Positions 51,656 to 59,987 of a stretch of 64,000 bases of DNA are shown here, piece after piece. Source of the stretch: CAYPEL01 sp036479985 (lineage in GTDB: Bacteria; Pseudomonadota; Gammaproteobacteria; DSM-19610); the NCBI GenBank assembly GCA_965224815.1, contig CBDDAF010000003.1, positions 3,038,001 to 3,102,000 on the forward strand, given 5' to 3'. Under the pieces are notes generated by a model. That model searched no databases. It was not told where the DNA came from and saw only the letters and a program-made list of their open reading frames with translations. Position 1 is the first letter of the stretch, and every line of letters starts with the position of its first letter. The position numbers and the translations under genes were made by a program.

Positions 51656-51720
51656 CTGTAGGAGCGGCTTTAGCCGCGATGGGGGTCGGCGGTTCATCGC
51701 GGCTAAAGCCGCTCCTACAG
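51656..51720. repeat. REP-like palindrome, copy 9
   Basis: CTGTAGGAGCGGCTTTAGCC and GGCTAAAGCCGCTCCTACAG arms. The tail CTCGAATTAACCAGGGGTTC resembles the tail of copy 1. Confidence 0.9.
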
Positions 51721-51781
51721 AATTTTCATTGTTCACAATGCAAGATACTCGAATTAACCAGGGGTTCTTTAGTTAAGGGAA

Positions 51782-52387
51782 ATGACAATGAAACATTTAA
51801 CAACCCGCATGGGATTCGATTTAAATACACACACAACTAATTCTCGGATACTCAACAATCCAAGAAAACGTATTGAATCAGTTAAGAGAATTACATCTGT
51901 AATATTTTCTTTCCTTATCTTTGCGTGCACATGCTCTACAGCAACAGCTATGGAATCAGGTTTCCAATCAAAGAATTTATGGCTGGAAGCAGGATGGGGC
52001 GGTGGTGGGGTCGATATACAAACACTTGATGGCGGAGCTGAGTATGGCGTTCTCTTCCATCTGGGCGGAACGCTACGTAAAAACAAGCACCTGTTCAGTG
52101 TCTATCGCAACGGATTCGTTACTGATGATCGACATGGGATTTCTGAAACCGGTATCAAATATGGACGTTACTGGGAAAACCGTTGGGTGTTTGTCTCTGT
52201 AATGACGGGCGTTAGTATCGTCAAGGCAGGTTTTGAAGAAAATGATTACAGTGGTATTGGAATTCCTGCTGAGGCGGGGGCTTTTTTGAAATTAGGTTTT
52301 ATGAACATTGGCCTGAAATACGCGGTCAATGTTTCTGATGATCACCACTTAGATGCAGTTTCATTGGTTGCGAAAGTAAATTTCTAG
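51782..52387 (+). CDS. secreted outer-membrane-like protein of unknown function
   Basis: 201 residues. A long N region (about 35 residues, probably not functional) precedes the hydrophobic signal (ITSVIFSFLIFACTCSTATA). The mature part has Gly-rich strands and ends in HLDAVSLVAKVNF, the outer-membrane type C terminus. AAGGGA lies before ATG 51782; a later ATG at 51788 also fits. Family not recognised. Confidence 0.6.
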   Translation: MTMKHLTTRMGFDLNTHTTNSRILNNPRKRIESVKRITSVIFSFLIFACTCSTATAMESGFQSKNLWLEAGWGGGGVDIQTLDGGAEYGVLFHLGGTLRKNKHLFSVYRNGFVTDDRHGISETGIKYGRYWENRWVFVSVMTGVSIVKAGFEENDYSGIGIPAEAGAFLKLGFMNIGLKYAVNVSDDHHLDAVSLVAKVNF

Positions 52388-52629
52388 AGGGGTGAAGGTA
52401 TAAAGGTGACGGCATTTGCAGTTTAATATTGACAAGCTGCAATGAATCAGCACAATCAATAGACAATTCAAACGAATAACAAGGAATTCCAGCCAATGGA
52501 AAAGGACTGTTATCTGGCACCTGCGCGTATATCACTGTATACGGGTTGTTATCCTGCACAATTTCATAAAATCACGTTATCTTGCATTTGTGAGATAAGT
52601 AGTAGTTACACGGAAAATAACTACCATTT

Positions 52630-53733
52630 ATGAAAAGTAATAGATTCTGTGTATTTTGTGGTGAGGCACCAGAAGATAAAAATCGCGAGCATATCCTTCC
52701 CAAATGGCTGCTTGAGTTGACAGGTGACCCTAAAAGAGTTGTTAACTTCGGTACAAACTATAGAAACGGTAAAACTTTAAGATTTGACTGGTCAAGTTTT
52801 GTTGTTCCCTCATGCGAAAGTTGTAATACCCAGTATTCAGAAATAGAGGCTAGAGCAAAAAGGTATGTAGATTTATTATTACAGAGAGAAGCGTTAACTA
52901 GTGCAGAATATATGGACTTCATGGACTGGTTAGATAAAGTCAGGGTGGGTGTCTGGATTGCATACCATTATATTCAAGGGAATCCAACGAACATTAAACC
53001 TAGTTTTCATATAAATACACGGATATCTACAAAAGATAGAATGATTGCTGTTTATTCTATAGCATCAGACGAGAAAGGACTGAATGCAATCGGGGTGGAA
53101 TCATTAGTTTTTCATAGTGCTCCATCTTGCTTTGGCTTAAAGATAAATAATATTTTAATAATAAATATGTCGAGTGATTACTTGTTCGCCGCAAGATGTG
53201 GTTTTCCTTTTCCGCGAATATGCGAAACTTGGCTTGATGGTGAAAACGCTTATATGTTGCAAATTGGTGAGTTTGATATAACTAGGCGAATTAAGCATCC
53301 GCTGATAAGGAAAAAGATAATCAAGCCATCTATTCATCTGTATCAGCCAATAATGGCAAGTGATCCAGATAAGAAATTTCAATCTGGGTATTTTGGAGAC
53401 TACAATTCGTATGACTCATTTATAGCTAAACATTCCCTGGCACCCTATCCATCGGGAAAAGGCTTACTTTTTTTTCAACATACAGATAAGGTTGAACCAA
53501 TGTATGACATGGACGAGAAAATACACTTTCAAGATGTTGGGGGTATTCACTCTAGGCCAATGTATGAATTGGTACGGCAAGTTTACGAGTTTCAGAGTTA
53601 TATTTACGAAAATGGTAAAGTTAACGCATATGATGCAAAATTGATTAAGCAACATAATGAGCGGAAAAAAAATCTTCTGAAATTTAATAAAGCTGTCATT
53701 TCTCGTTACACTGGTATGGGAAAAAACGTGTAA
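52630..53733 (+). CDS. HNH-like zinc-finger protein, accessory gene
   Basis: 367 residues. The N terminus has CVFCGE, then EHILPKWL, then SCESCNTQYS near residues 60-70, the spacing of an HNH-type nuclease with two CxxC knuckles (HILPKW replaces the usual HxxP motif). The remaining 290 residues are not recognised. The gene is more AT-rich than its neighbours and is the first of an accessory patch. Nuclease activity, possibly in defence or mobile DNA, is inferred from the motifs only. Confidence 0.65.
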   Translation: MKSNRFCVFCGEAPEDKNREHILPKWLLELTGDPKRVVNFGTNYRNGKTLRFDWSSFVVPSCESCNTQYSEIEARAKRYVDLLLQREALTSAEYMDFMDWLDKVRVGVWIAYHYIQGNPTNIKPSFHINTRISTKDRMIAVYSIASDEKGLNAIGVESLVFHSAPSCFGLKINNILIINMSSDYLFAARCGFPFPRICETWLDGENAYMLQIGEFDITRRIKHPLIRKKIIKPSIHLYQPIMASDPDKKFQSGYFGDYNSYDSFIAKHSLAPYPSGKGLLFFQHTDKVEPMYDMDEKIHFQDVGGIHSRPMYELVRQVYEFQSYIYENGKVNAYDAKLIKQHNERKKNLLKFNKAVISRYTGMGKNV

Positions 53734-53740
53734 AAATAAA

Positions 53741-53778
53741 GGTGCCGGAGGGAACAAAAATTTAATCCCTCCGGCACC
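53741..53778. repeat. 13-bp inverted repeat after the HNH-like gene
   Basis: GGTGCCGGAGGGA and TCCCTCCGGCACC flank a 12-base AT-rich loop. It may act as a transcription terminator for the HNH-like gene. A decayed relative is at 54291. Confidence 0.8.
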
Positions 53779-53804
53779 AATGCCGTTACGGTTCTGCCCG
53801 AAAG

Positions 53805-53855
53805 AAAGGGGTCGGTGACAAAACACAATCATTATCATTTGTCACCGACCCCTTT
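53805..53855. repeat. 18-bp perfect inverted repeat
   Basis: AAAGGGGTCGGTGACAAA and TTTGTCACCGACCCCTTT are exact reverse complements with a 15-base loop. It directly adjoins the attC site. Confidence 0.85.
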
Positions 53856-53856
53856 A

Positions 53857-53946
53857 ATGTAACAAATAATTCAAGTTCGCCCGCAAAAAACGCGAGCCGG
53901 ACGCTGCGCACAAATCGCGTATCGCCCCTTAATTCAACCGTTATAT
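53857..53946 (+). other. integron-type attC recombination site
   Basis: The outer boxes TGTAACA (R'') and GTTATAT (R') have the RYYYAAC/GTTRRRY layout with one mismatch each. The inner boxes ATAATTCAAG and CTTAATTCAA mirror those of the classic attC of aadA1. The middle holds GCCCGC, GCGAGCC and GCGCACAAATCGCG imperfect palindromes. Length is 90 bases, within the normal range. The crossover point would be after G53940. No integrase gene is seen in the window. Confidence 0.75.
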
Positions 53947-53967
53947 TGCTTGAGGAAACTGATAGTG

Positions 53968-54273
53968 ATGTTCTATTTTCAATACGCATGTATTCCATCT
54001 CCAACGTCAGATAATTATGATAAGCTCGGAGGGGCGTTTATAAGCTGTTGGATAAAGGCCGTATCTATAGAGGCTGCGAGAATAATATCTGAAGCTGCAA
54101 TTATAGAAAATAATTGGATTGTTCAAAAGTTAGAGGAATCTAATCCGATAAAAAAAGAAGATTATAGAATAGACGATAAATCGCTTGAGTATTATCTACA
54201 AGCAGAGATTGATGGAGAAGTATATGTCTATGACTCTTGGCCAAATGAGCCGCAAGAAGAGCAAGTGCACTGA
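53968..54273 (+). CDS. cassette-like gene, unknown function
   Basis: 101 residues from ATG 53968, 27 bases after the predicted crossover point of the attC site; GAGGA lies about 11 bases upstream. The sequence starts FYFQYACIPSPTSDNYDKLG and is acidic (many Glu/Asp near the C terminus, IDGEVYVYDSWPNE). It has no membrane segment and no domain I recognise. Position and size fit an integron gene cassette, but no second attC follows it. Confidence 0.65.
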   Translation: MFYFQYACIPSPTSDNYDKLGGAFISCWIKAVSIEAARIISEAAIIENNWIVQKLEESNPIKKEDYRIDDKSLEYYLQAEIDGEVYVYDSWPNEPQEEQVH

Positions 54274-54290
54274 TGAAGGTGTAAAATAAA

Positions 54291-54326
54291 GGTGTCGGAG
54301 GAATTAAATTTAAATCACTCTGTCAT
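54291..54326. repeat. decayed relative of the 13-bp inverted repeat
   Basis: AAAATAAAGGTGTCGGAGGA here parallels AAAATAAAGGTGCCGGAGGG at 53734. The right arm is degenerate. The two copies bracket the attC site and cassette gene. Confidence 0.5.
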
Positions 54327-54468
54327 TTGCAACCGGTTCCAGCACATAGATAACAGTTATCTCTGGATCGATATCGAGTGATGCGATCCGGGTGGGCAAG
54401 ACCTCAGTGCGTATCCCTAGATAGTGTGGCTTGCGGAAAGGGCAATTGATGGTTTGCCGGAGACTCAT
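54310..54468 (-). CDS. possible 52-residue protein
   Basis: A short open frame on the minus strand (starts SLRQTINCPFRKPHYLGIRT) ends with TAA 54310-54312. It has a normal-looking composition, but no ribosome site before the ATG and no known family. It may be a fragment of a lost gene. The remaining space to 54572 shows nothing else. Confidence 0.25.
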   Translation of the reverse strand: MSLRQTINCPFRKPHYLGIRTEVLPTRIASLDIDPEITVIYVLEPVANDRVI

Positions 54469-54572
54469 AGAGGTTTCATATCTAATCGAAAAATGAGGCA
54501 GTGGAAATTAGTTTCTAATTAACCAGTCTATCTAGCTTTGACTTTTTACGATTTTATACATTAGGTTACCCT

Positions 54573-56855
54573 ATGGCATCCACATCCTCAAACAACATAA
54601 AAACAGAACCCACCGCCTGTATCCTCTGTTCACGAAACTGCGGTATCGAAGTCGAAACCGATGGTAAGTCTTTGCTGAAAATCAGGGGAGACCGCAAGCA
54701 CCCATCCTCCTCCGGCTACTTATGCCAAAAAGCAACGCGACTGAACCACTATCAAAACCATACAGATCGATTACAAAGCCCTCTACGCAGAAAGCCTGAC
54801 GGAAGCTTTGAAGCAATAAGCTGGGAAACTGCGATAGCAGAAATCGCTGCTAAATTGTTGGCCATCCGTAACCAGCACGGTGGACGGGCCTTTGCTTACT
54901 ACGGTGGTGGCGGTCAGGGCAACCATTTGGGCGGGATCTACGGAGCAAGTCTGCTGCGGGCAATGAGAAGCCAATACCACTACAACGCTCTGGCCCAGGA
55001 AAAGACCGGCGACTTTTGGGTGAATGGTAAATTATTTGGTCGGCAGACCTGCCATATCACAGAGGGTGTAGAACAAGCTGACGCCGTTATCTTTCTGGGA
55101 ACCAACCCATGGCAAGCGCATGGCATTCCTAATGCGCGCGAAACGCTGCATAAGTTATCAAAAGATCCAGACCGTTTGATGATCGTGATCGATCCACGCA
55201 AAACGGAAACTGCGAAACTCGCTGATATACACTTGGCCGTGCGCCCAGGAACAGATGCCTTTTTAATTGCTGCCATGCTCGCGATTTTGGTGCGCGACCA
55301 ACTCGTGGATACAGATTTTCTGGAAGCCCACACAACCGGTTCTGAATCTCTGCTAGAAACCTTGCAATCAATTCCAATCGAACATTTTGTCGAACGCGCG
55401 GGTCTGTCGCTGGATCTAGTGACCCAGGCGATTCATGGCTTCGCAAAAGCATCTACAGCCTGCGTGCGCGTTGACCTCGGCATCCAACAGAGTTTGCACA
55501 GCACGCTGAATTCCTATCTGGAAAAGCTATTATTTCTGCTAACAGGAAACCTGGGAAAGGCCGGAAGCAACAACTTTCATACCTTCCTGCTTCCCTTGAT
55601 TGGTCATTCCCCGGAAGATGAGAAACGCAATTGGCGTACGGTCAAAACGGGGTATGCAGGCATTTCAAAAATCTATCCACCCAATGTATTACCCGGTGAA
55701 ATCAACAACGATAATCCTGACCGTATTCGTGCCGTGGTTGTCGACAGCGCAAATCCATTGCTCAGCGGTGCGGACAGTGCGGCCTACCGTAGCGCATTTG
55801 AAAAGTTGGAGTGCTCTGTTGTTATAGATGTTGCCATGACTGAAACGGCCAGGGCGGCAGACTACGTGTTACCTGCCAGCTCCCAATTTGAAAAGTGGGA
55901 AGCCACGTTTTTCAACCTCGAATTTCCACGCAACTACTTCCACTTGCGCAAACCTATTCTTGAACCAAAGCAAGGTACCTTACCCGAATCCGAAATCTAC
56001 GCCCGCTTGCTTACAGCTATGGGAGAATTACCAGCAGACTTCCCAATGCTAAAATGGATAGCGAAGATCGACAGAAAATTTCCCAGTCTTAAACTATTTC
56101 CAGCCGCACTGGCTGTTACGATTAAAGCCAGGCCGAAATGGATGCCCTATGCAGCGATCATTCTGATGCGCACCCTGGGACACGCATTACCCGATGGCGC
56201 CGCAGCTGCAGCACCACTTTGGTTTGCTTGTCTGCGCTATGCTAAACGCCACACCGCCGCCGTACAACGTGCCGGTTATACGGGGCAAGGTGCTGCGCTT
56301 GGCGAAGCACTGTTCACAGGCATTCTAAATGGCCGCAGTGGTGTTCTAATCAGTGAGCATCTCTACGAAGACACATGGAAGTTTCTACGCCATGCTGACA
56401 AGCGTATCCACCTAAATATCCCTGAGATGATCGACGCCCTAACTAGTCTGAAAGCCGACCCCGAAAAGAAATCCGAGCTGCCCTTCCTGCTCGCTGCCGG
56501 AGAACGCCGCGACTATAACGCTAACACCATATTCCGCGATCCCAGCTGGCGCAAAGCCGATGCACATGGCAGCTTACGTATTCACCCGGAGGATGCCATG
56601 GCTCTGAATTTAGAAGAGGGTAGTCAGGTGCTCTGCCGGTCAACCCATGCAGAGATCATGGTTCAAGCCACTCTTGATGATAGCCTGCAAAAAGGTCTCG
56701 TCACTCTTCCCCACGGTCACGGCATGCGTTACGGGCCAAACAACGAGCAACACGGCCCGGCAATTAATGAACTAACCGACGCGAGCAGTCGTGATTCAAT
56801 TGCAGGTACCCCTTATCACAAGTATGTACCGGTTGATCTTATCAAGCTCGTTTAG
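54573..56855 (+). CDS. molybdopterin-dependent oxidoreductase (formate dehydrogenase-like large subunit)
   Basis: 760 residues. The N-terminal [4Fe-4S] domain has CILCSRNC and GYLCQKA, followed by molybdopterin-binding regions (FLGTNPWQAHGIPNARETL, VIDPRKTETAKLADIHLAVR, VVDSANPLLSG) and the C-terminal dinucleotide-binding domain (EEGSQVLCRSTHAEIMV, PHGHGMRYG). At the position around residue 140 where formate dehydrogenases have Cys or Sec, I see ALAQEKTGDFW without a cysteine, so a different metal ligand is likely. No electron-transfer subunit or Tat signal is present, so it is probably cytoplasmic. Substrate unknown. Confidence 0.85.
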   Translation: MASTSSNNIKTEPTACILCSRNCGIEVETDGKSLLKIRGDRKHPSSSGYLCQKATRLNHYQNHTDRLQSPLRRKPDGSFEAISWETAIAEIAAKLLAIRNQHGGRAFAYYGGGGQGNHLGGIYGASLLRAMRSQYHYNALAQEKTGDFWVNGKLFGRQTCHITEGVEQADAVIFLGTNPWQAHGIPNARETLHKLSKDPDRLMIVIDPRKTETAKLADIHLAVRPGTDAFLIAAMLAILVRDQLVDTDFLEAHTTGSESLLETLQSIPIEHFVERAGLSLDLVTQAIHGFAKASTACVRVDLGIQQSLHSTLNSYLEKLLFLLTGNLGKAGSNNFHTFLLPLIGHSPEDEKRNWRTVKTGYAGISKIYPPNVLPGEINNDNPDRIRAVVVDSANPLLSGADSAAYRSAFEKLECSVVIDVAMTETARAADYVLPASSQFEKWEATFFNLEFPRNYFHLRKPILEPKQGTLPESEIYARLLTAMGELPADFPMLKWIAKIDRKFPSLKLFPAALAVTIKARPKWMPYAAIILMRTLGHALPDGAAAAAPLWFACLRYAKRHTAAVQRAGYTGQGAALGEALFTGILNGRSGVLISEHLYEDTWKFLRHADKRIHLNIPEMIDALTSLKADPEKKSELPFLLAAGERRDYNANTIFRDPSWRKADAHGSLRIHPEDAMALNLEEGSQVLCRSTHAEIMVQATLDDSLQKGLVTLPHGHGMRYGPNNEQHGPAINELTDASSRDSIAGTPYHKYVPVDLIKLV

Positions 56856-56860
56856 GTGTT

Positions 56861-56925
56861 CGGGACAGACCACTATTTCCGAGAAAACTTTTGCTGTACA
56901 CAACAATTAATCGTGGTCTGTCCCC
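56861..56925. repeat. inverted repeat after the molybdopterin oxidoreductase gene
   Basis: GGGACAGACCAC and GTGGTCTGTCCC flank a loop of about 40 bases. It is a palindromic intergenic element that may act as a terminator. Confidence 0.8.
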
Positions 56926-56999
56926 GGTTACCCTACTGATAATCAATGCGTTGTTTATGTAGTATACTTGCGCTAGAGATTTAATTGTAGGAAAAAGCG

Positions 57000-57212
57000 A
57001 TGGCAACACCTGAAGAAATCTTAAAAGAAGCGATTACTCTTCGTCCATTAGATCAAGCTAAATTGGTCGACCAATTAATGGCATGTCTAGATGCTCCCGA
57101 TCCAGAACTAGATAAACTTTGGGCGGAAGAAGCGGAGTCAAGGCTAGATGCATTTAAAAGCGGAAAAATAAAGTCTGTTACGTTGGAAAGCGTATTGTCA
57201 AAATACAAATGA
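57000..57212 (+). CDS. antitoxin, addiction module (TIGR02574/PF09720 type)
   Basis: 70 residues. KEAITLRPLDQAKLVDQLMA and DKLWAEEAESRLDAFKSG match the unstable antitoxin family, whose members neutralise ParE/RelE-like toxins. It overlaps the toxin gene by 4 bases (ATGA). TTAATTGTAGGAAAAAGC upstream supplies AGGA as ribosome site. Confidence 0.88.
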   Translation: MATPEEILKEAITLRPLDQAKLVDQLMACLDAPDPELDKLWAEEAESRLDAFKSGKIKSVTLESVLSKYK

Positions 57213-57502
57213 GAATCGAGTTTCTGGAAGAAGCCCAAATTGAGTTAGATGAGAGTGTCGAATACTACAACAATGAAGTAGAAGGGTTGGGCGATACTTT
57301 TTTGCAAGAAGTGCTAAATTCAATAGATCGTATCGCCAGATACCCTGAAGCCTGGCATCTCCTTTCAAAAAATACGCGAAGGTGCCAAACGAGGCGCTTC
57401 CCCTACGGTTTAATCTATACAGTATTGAGTGATACTGTTCTAATAATTTCGGTGTCAAACCTACACCGTAAACCGAATTACTGGAAGGAACGAATAAAAT
57501 AA
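57209..57502 (+). CDS. ParE/RelE-family toxin
   Basis: 97 residues with the RelE/ParE fold: IEFLEEAQIELDESVEYYNN at the N terminus and RRFPYGLIYTVLSD near residue 65. Members poison DNA gyrase or cut mRNA; the type here cannot be told. Coupled to the antitoxin gene by a 4-base overlap. Confidence 0.88.
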   Translation: MRIEFLEEAQIELDESVEYYNNEVEGLGDTFLQEVLNSIDRIARYPEAWHLLSKNTRRCQTRRFPYGLIYTVLSDTVLIISVSNLHRKPNYWKERIK

Positions 57503-57660
57503 ATCTAACCAGCAGTTCCAAGTGACGCAAAAAACCGCGTGCTTGAGTTGGATGTTCGATGGTTAATACTTGAATAGTAAATGTGCCAGAGGAAAAGGTA
57601 CTGCCCTAAGCATAAAGGGTTGATAAAAATATAAATTAGACTGGCTTTATGTAACCTCAG

Positions 57661-58674
57661 CTAATCAATATTCCCACTACCATGAAATGCACGAGAAATA
57701 ATCATTGCATTAGCATCGTTAGTGTCTTTGCTGTTATAGACAATCCGAAAACGGTATTCCCAGGGTAATTTACCCATTGGCGTTTTTTCTTCTTTGTACA
57801 TCACATGCCATTGGGGTAAGTTTAGATTATAGTCCAGAGCGACTTCTTCATTGGGCGCCAGTGTTTTTGATGATGCACTTACACTATCGCAGTCAGGTTG
57901 TTGGAATATGATACTGCCTGGTTCTATTGGGGCTGATGCCACGGGTTCCAGGGTAAAAGAACAGCCGTTGGGTTTCCAGGGCAGGGTGATCGGCTGCTCG
58001 CTTCGGTTTTTAAGTGTAAAACGTATTGTGGCACTGGCTTCGTCGCCCGGTGCATCTCGTTCAGGGGAATTGATGATTTCTGTTTTCATGGCGATATTAG
58101 CCCAGTCAAATGAGGCAATCACGGCATCACCTTTTTTTGATAAGGCAGCACGAATCAACATGGGCACCTGGAAACTGTTTCGGTCGCCACGAATTTCTTC
58201 CATCGCCAGTCCTTTGCCCTGTTCGACATAATATTGTTCGATACCGTACTTTATGTGGACAGGTTGATTGAGCGTTCTGGCTATTTCCGGGCGCTTGTTT
58301 TTGACATAGTTTCTGTAGGGCCAGTGCAATTTAACCCGCCCGGTCAGGTAGAGGCCGTCAACAGGGGGTGATGTGAAAAGGCGGTTGCCTTGTGTGATGC
58401 CATTACTATCTGTAATTAGCGAGAGATAGACTATCTGTCCTTTTCTTAGACCGCTATCGAGAATACTGTTATCAACTTGTCGTGCCGAGATTTGTGAAAA
58501 AAGATAGTTGAGCCGGACGTAGTCACCTCTGAATATATCCCGTGGGTCTATCGGTGCAGTCTGCAGGGTGATCTCCTGTCCTGTTGCTAATACACGTTCT
58601 TTAGACGCAGCGATCATGGCAACGCTGATCACCTGAAAGGCAATCGCACCCAATACCAGCAGTGATTTTTTCAT
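57661..58674 (-). CDS. GDYXXLXY domain membrane-anchored protein
   Basis: 337 residues. One N-terminal membrane helix (SLLVLGAIAFQVISVAMIAA) and the family motif GDYVRLNYLFSQI at about 49, followed by beta-rich extracytoplasmic domains. Encoded with the DUF2157 protein (4-base overlap), a conserved pair of unknown function. Confidence 0.82.
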   Translation of the reverse strand: MKKSLLVLGAIAFQVISVAMIAASKERVLATGQEITLQTAPIDPRDIFRGDYVRLNYLFSQISARQVDNSILDSGLRKGQIVYLSLITDSNGITQGNRLFTSPPVDGLYLTGRVKLHWPYRNYVKNKRPEIARTLNQPVHIKYGIEQYYVEQGKGLAMEEIRGDRNSFQVPMLIRAALSKKGDAVIASFDWANIAMKTEIINSPERDAPGDEASATIRFTLKNRSEQPITLPWKPNGCSFTLEPVASAPIEPGSIIFQQPDCDSVSASSKTLAPNEEVALDYNLNLPQWHVMYKEEKTPMGKLPWEYRFRIVYNSKDTNDANAMIISRAFHGSGNID

Positions 58675-59957
58675 GTGAGCGCCTCCTGCTTGTTGCGTTG
58701 ATATATGTTGCCTGCAACGAATAACGTGATACCCACAATCAGGAAGACCACTGCACGTGCAATGAGGCTATCGAATAAATCGGTGTATCGCGCCATGGCC
58801 AGTATTGCAAACAGGATTGAGCCGCCTACCATGCGACGGCGATTGCCATGCCTTGCACCATCGGTCATTAACCAGATACTCATGCCCAGTAAAATCAGGT
58901 TAAACGCTATGGATAACATCACGTGCAGATTCTGAAATGACGCGTATTCAAGGTGTCTCGTTAACAGGGTAGGTAAAAATACTAAAATGACAGTCAGTTC
59001 TGCCAAAAGGGTGATAGCGTTTATTTTTCGCTTAAAGAGCAACCAACCAAATGCCAGTTGGCTAACAATCAGCGCAACCCAGAAAATGCCACTGGTCAGA
59101 GGATCTTCCAATTTGATGCGAAACATTTCACGTAAAAAGTCACTGAATGTTAAGCCAAACAATATCAGTACCAACACGAGCACAGCGGGTTTGGCCATTT
59201 CGTTTGCAATGTCTGTTTGCGAGGTATTGCCTCTTGTCTGGATAATACGATCCGCAAAGATCATGGCCGACGAAATCAATAACAAGGTAATGCCCACCAG
59301 ACCTTCATCGACTGAACTGATACTCAGTCCCAGTGTAACCAGCAGACCGGTAGAAACGAATCGTGCCAGGACAGGTGAATGCAGCCGCCAAACCAGTGGG
59401 AATATTCCGAACAGAATAACCAGGAAGGCAGCGTGATTGGCGAAATGAAAATTGAAGACTTCTGTGACATGCCAGAGTATAACCAGACAAATTGCCATGA
59501 AAGCCTGGGTTAAAGAGGGCAGCGCCCAGGCCATTGCCAGTGCGCCTACTGACCAGAGTAATATGGCCGTTGGGTAATGACTGTCGAGATGGTAAATCTG
59601 ACCGACGAGAAAGATTGCTGAGCCCATTAACATGGTACCCAGTGCAAACAGACTTTCACCGAATAATCGATTGCGCCCAAGGACAAACATGCCTAACAAA
59701 TGCGAACCAATCAGAGAGCCAAAAATCACCGCCAGTTTGAGATACTTACTCATGTCGGCCCAGTTGTAGGCAAACAACAGGATTACCCCGAGACCGATCA
59801 TGATGGCGCCAATGCCGGTAATCAGCAGGCGGCCAAGTCCCATCGAATCGTCGACAGGATAGTGTGATTGCAGTTGTTTTGCCTGTTCGCCTGAAATTAG
59901 GTCATCTTTGACCCATTCCGGTAATTGTTTGGCTAGCCATTGGTGATGTTTGTTCAT
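58671..59957 (-). CDS. DUF2157 multi-pass membrane protein
   Basis: 428 residues. A short cytoplasmic N-terminal helix region (WLAKQLPEWVKDDLISGEQA) typical of DUF2157 precedes about 12 membrane helices. The stop overlaps the GDYXXLXY gene start. The two are thought to work together, but the role is unknown. Confidence 0.85.
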   Translation of the reverse strand: MNKHHQWLAKQLPEWVKDDLISGEQAKQLQSHYPVDDSMGLGRLLITGIGAIMIGLGVILLFAYNWADMSKYLKLAVIFGSLIGSHLLGMFVLGRNRLFGESLFALGTMLMGSAIFLVGQIYHLDSHYPTAILLWSVGALAMAWALPSLTQAFMAICLVILWHVTEVFNFHFANHAAFLVILFGIFPLVWRLHSPVLARFVSTGLLVTLGLSISSVDEGLVGITLLLISSAMIFADRIIQTRGNTSQTDIANEMAKPAVLVLVLILFGLTFSDFLREMFRIKLEDPLTSGIFWVALIVSQLAFGWLLFKRKINAITLLAELTVILVFLPTLLTRHLEYASFQNLHVMLSIAFNLILLGMSIWLMTDGARHGNRRRMVGGSILFAILAMARYTDLFDSLIARAVVFLIVGITLFVAGNIYQRNKQEALT

Positions 59958-59987
59958 TTTTTTGTTTAGCGTCTGTTATATAGGAAT

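Noticed and set aside
12221..51720. REP-like palindromes as a CRISPR array
   Set aside because: The copies are kilobases apart and have no regular spacers.
52475..52560. Possible second attC site before the HNH-like gene (ATAACAAGG ... GTTGTTATCC)
   Set aside because: Outer boxes are roughly present, but the inner boxes do not mirror each other, so it does not fold as an attC.
54338..54365. AGATAACAGTTATCT palindrome as an attC remnant
   Set aside because: It is a simple 7-base inverted repeat without the four-box layout.
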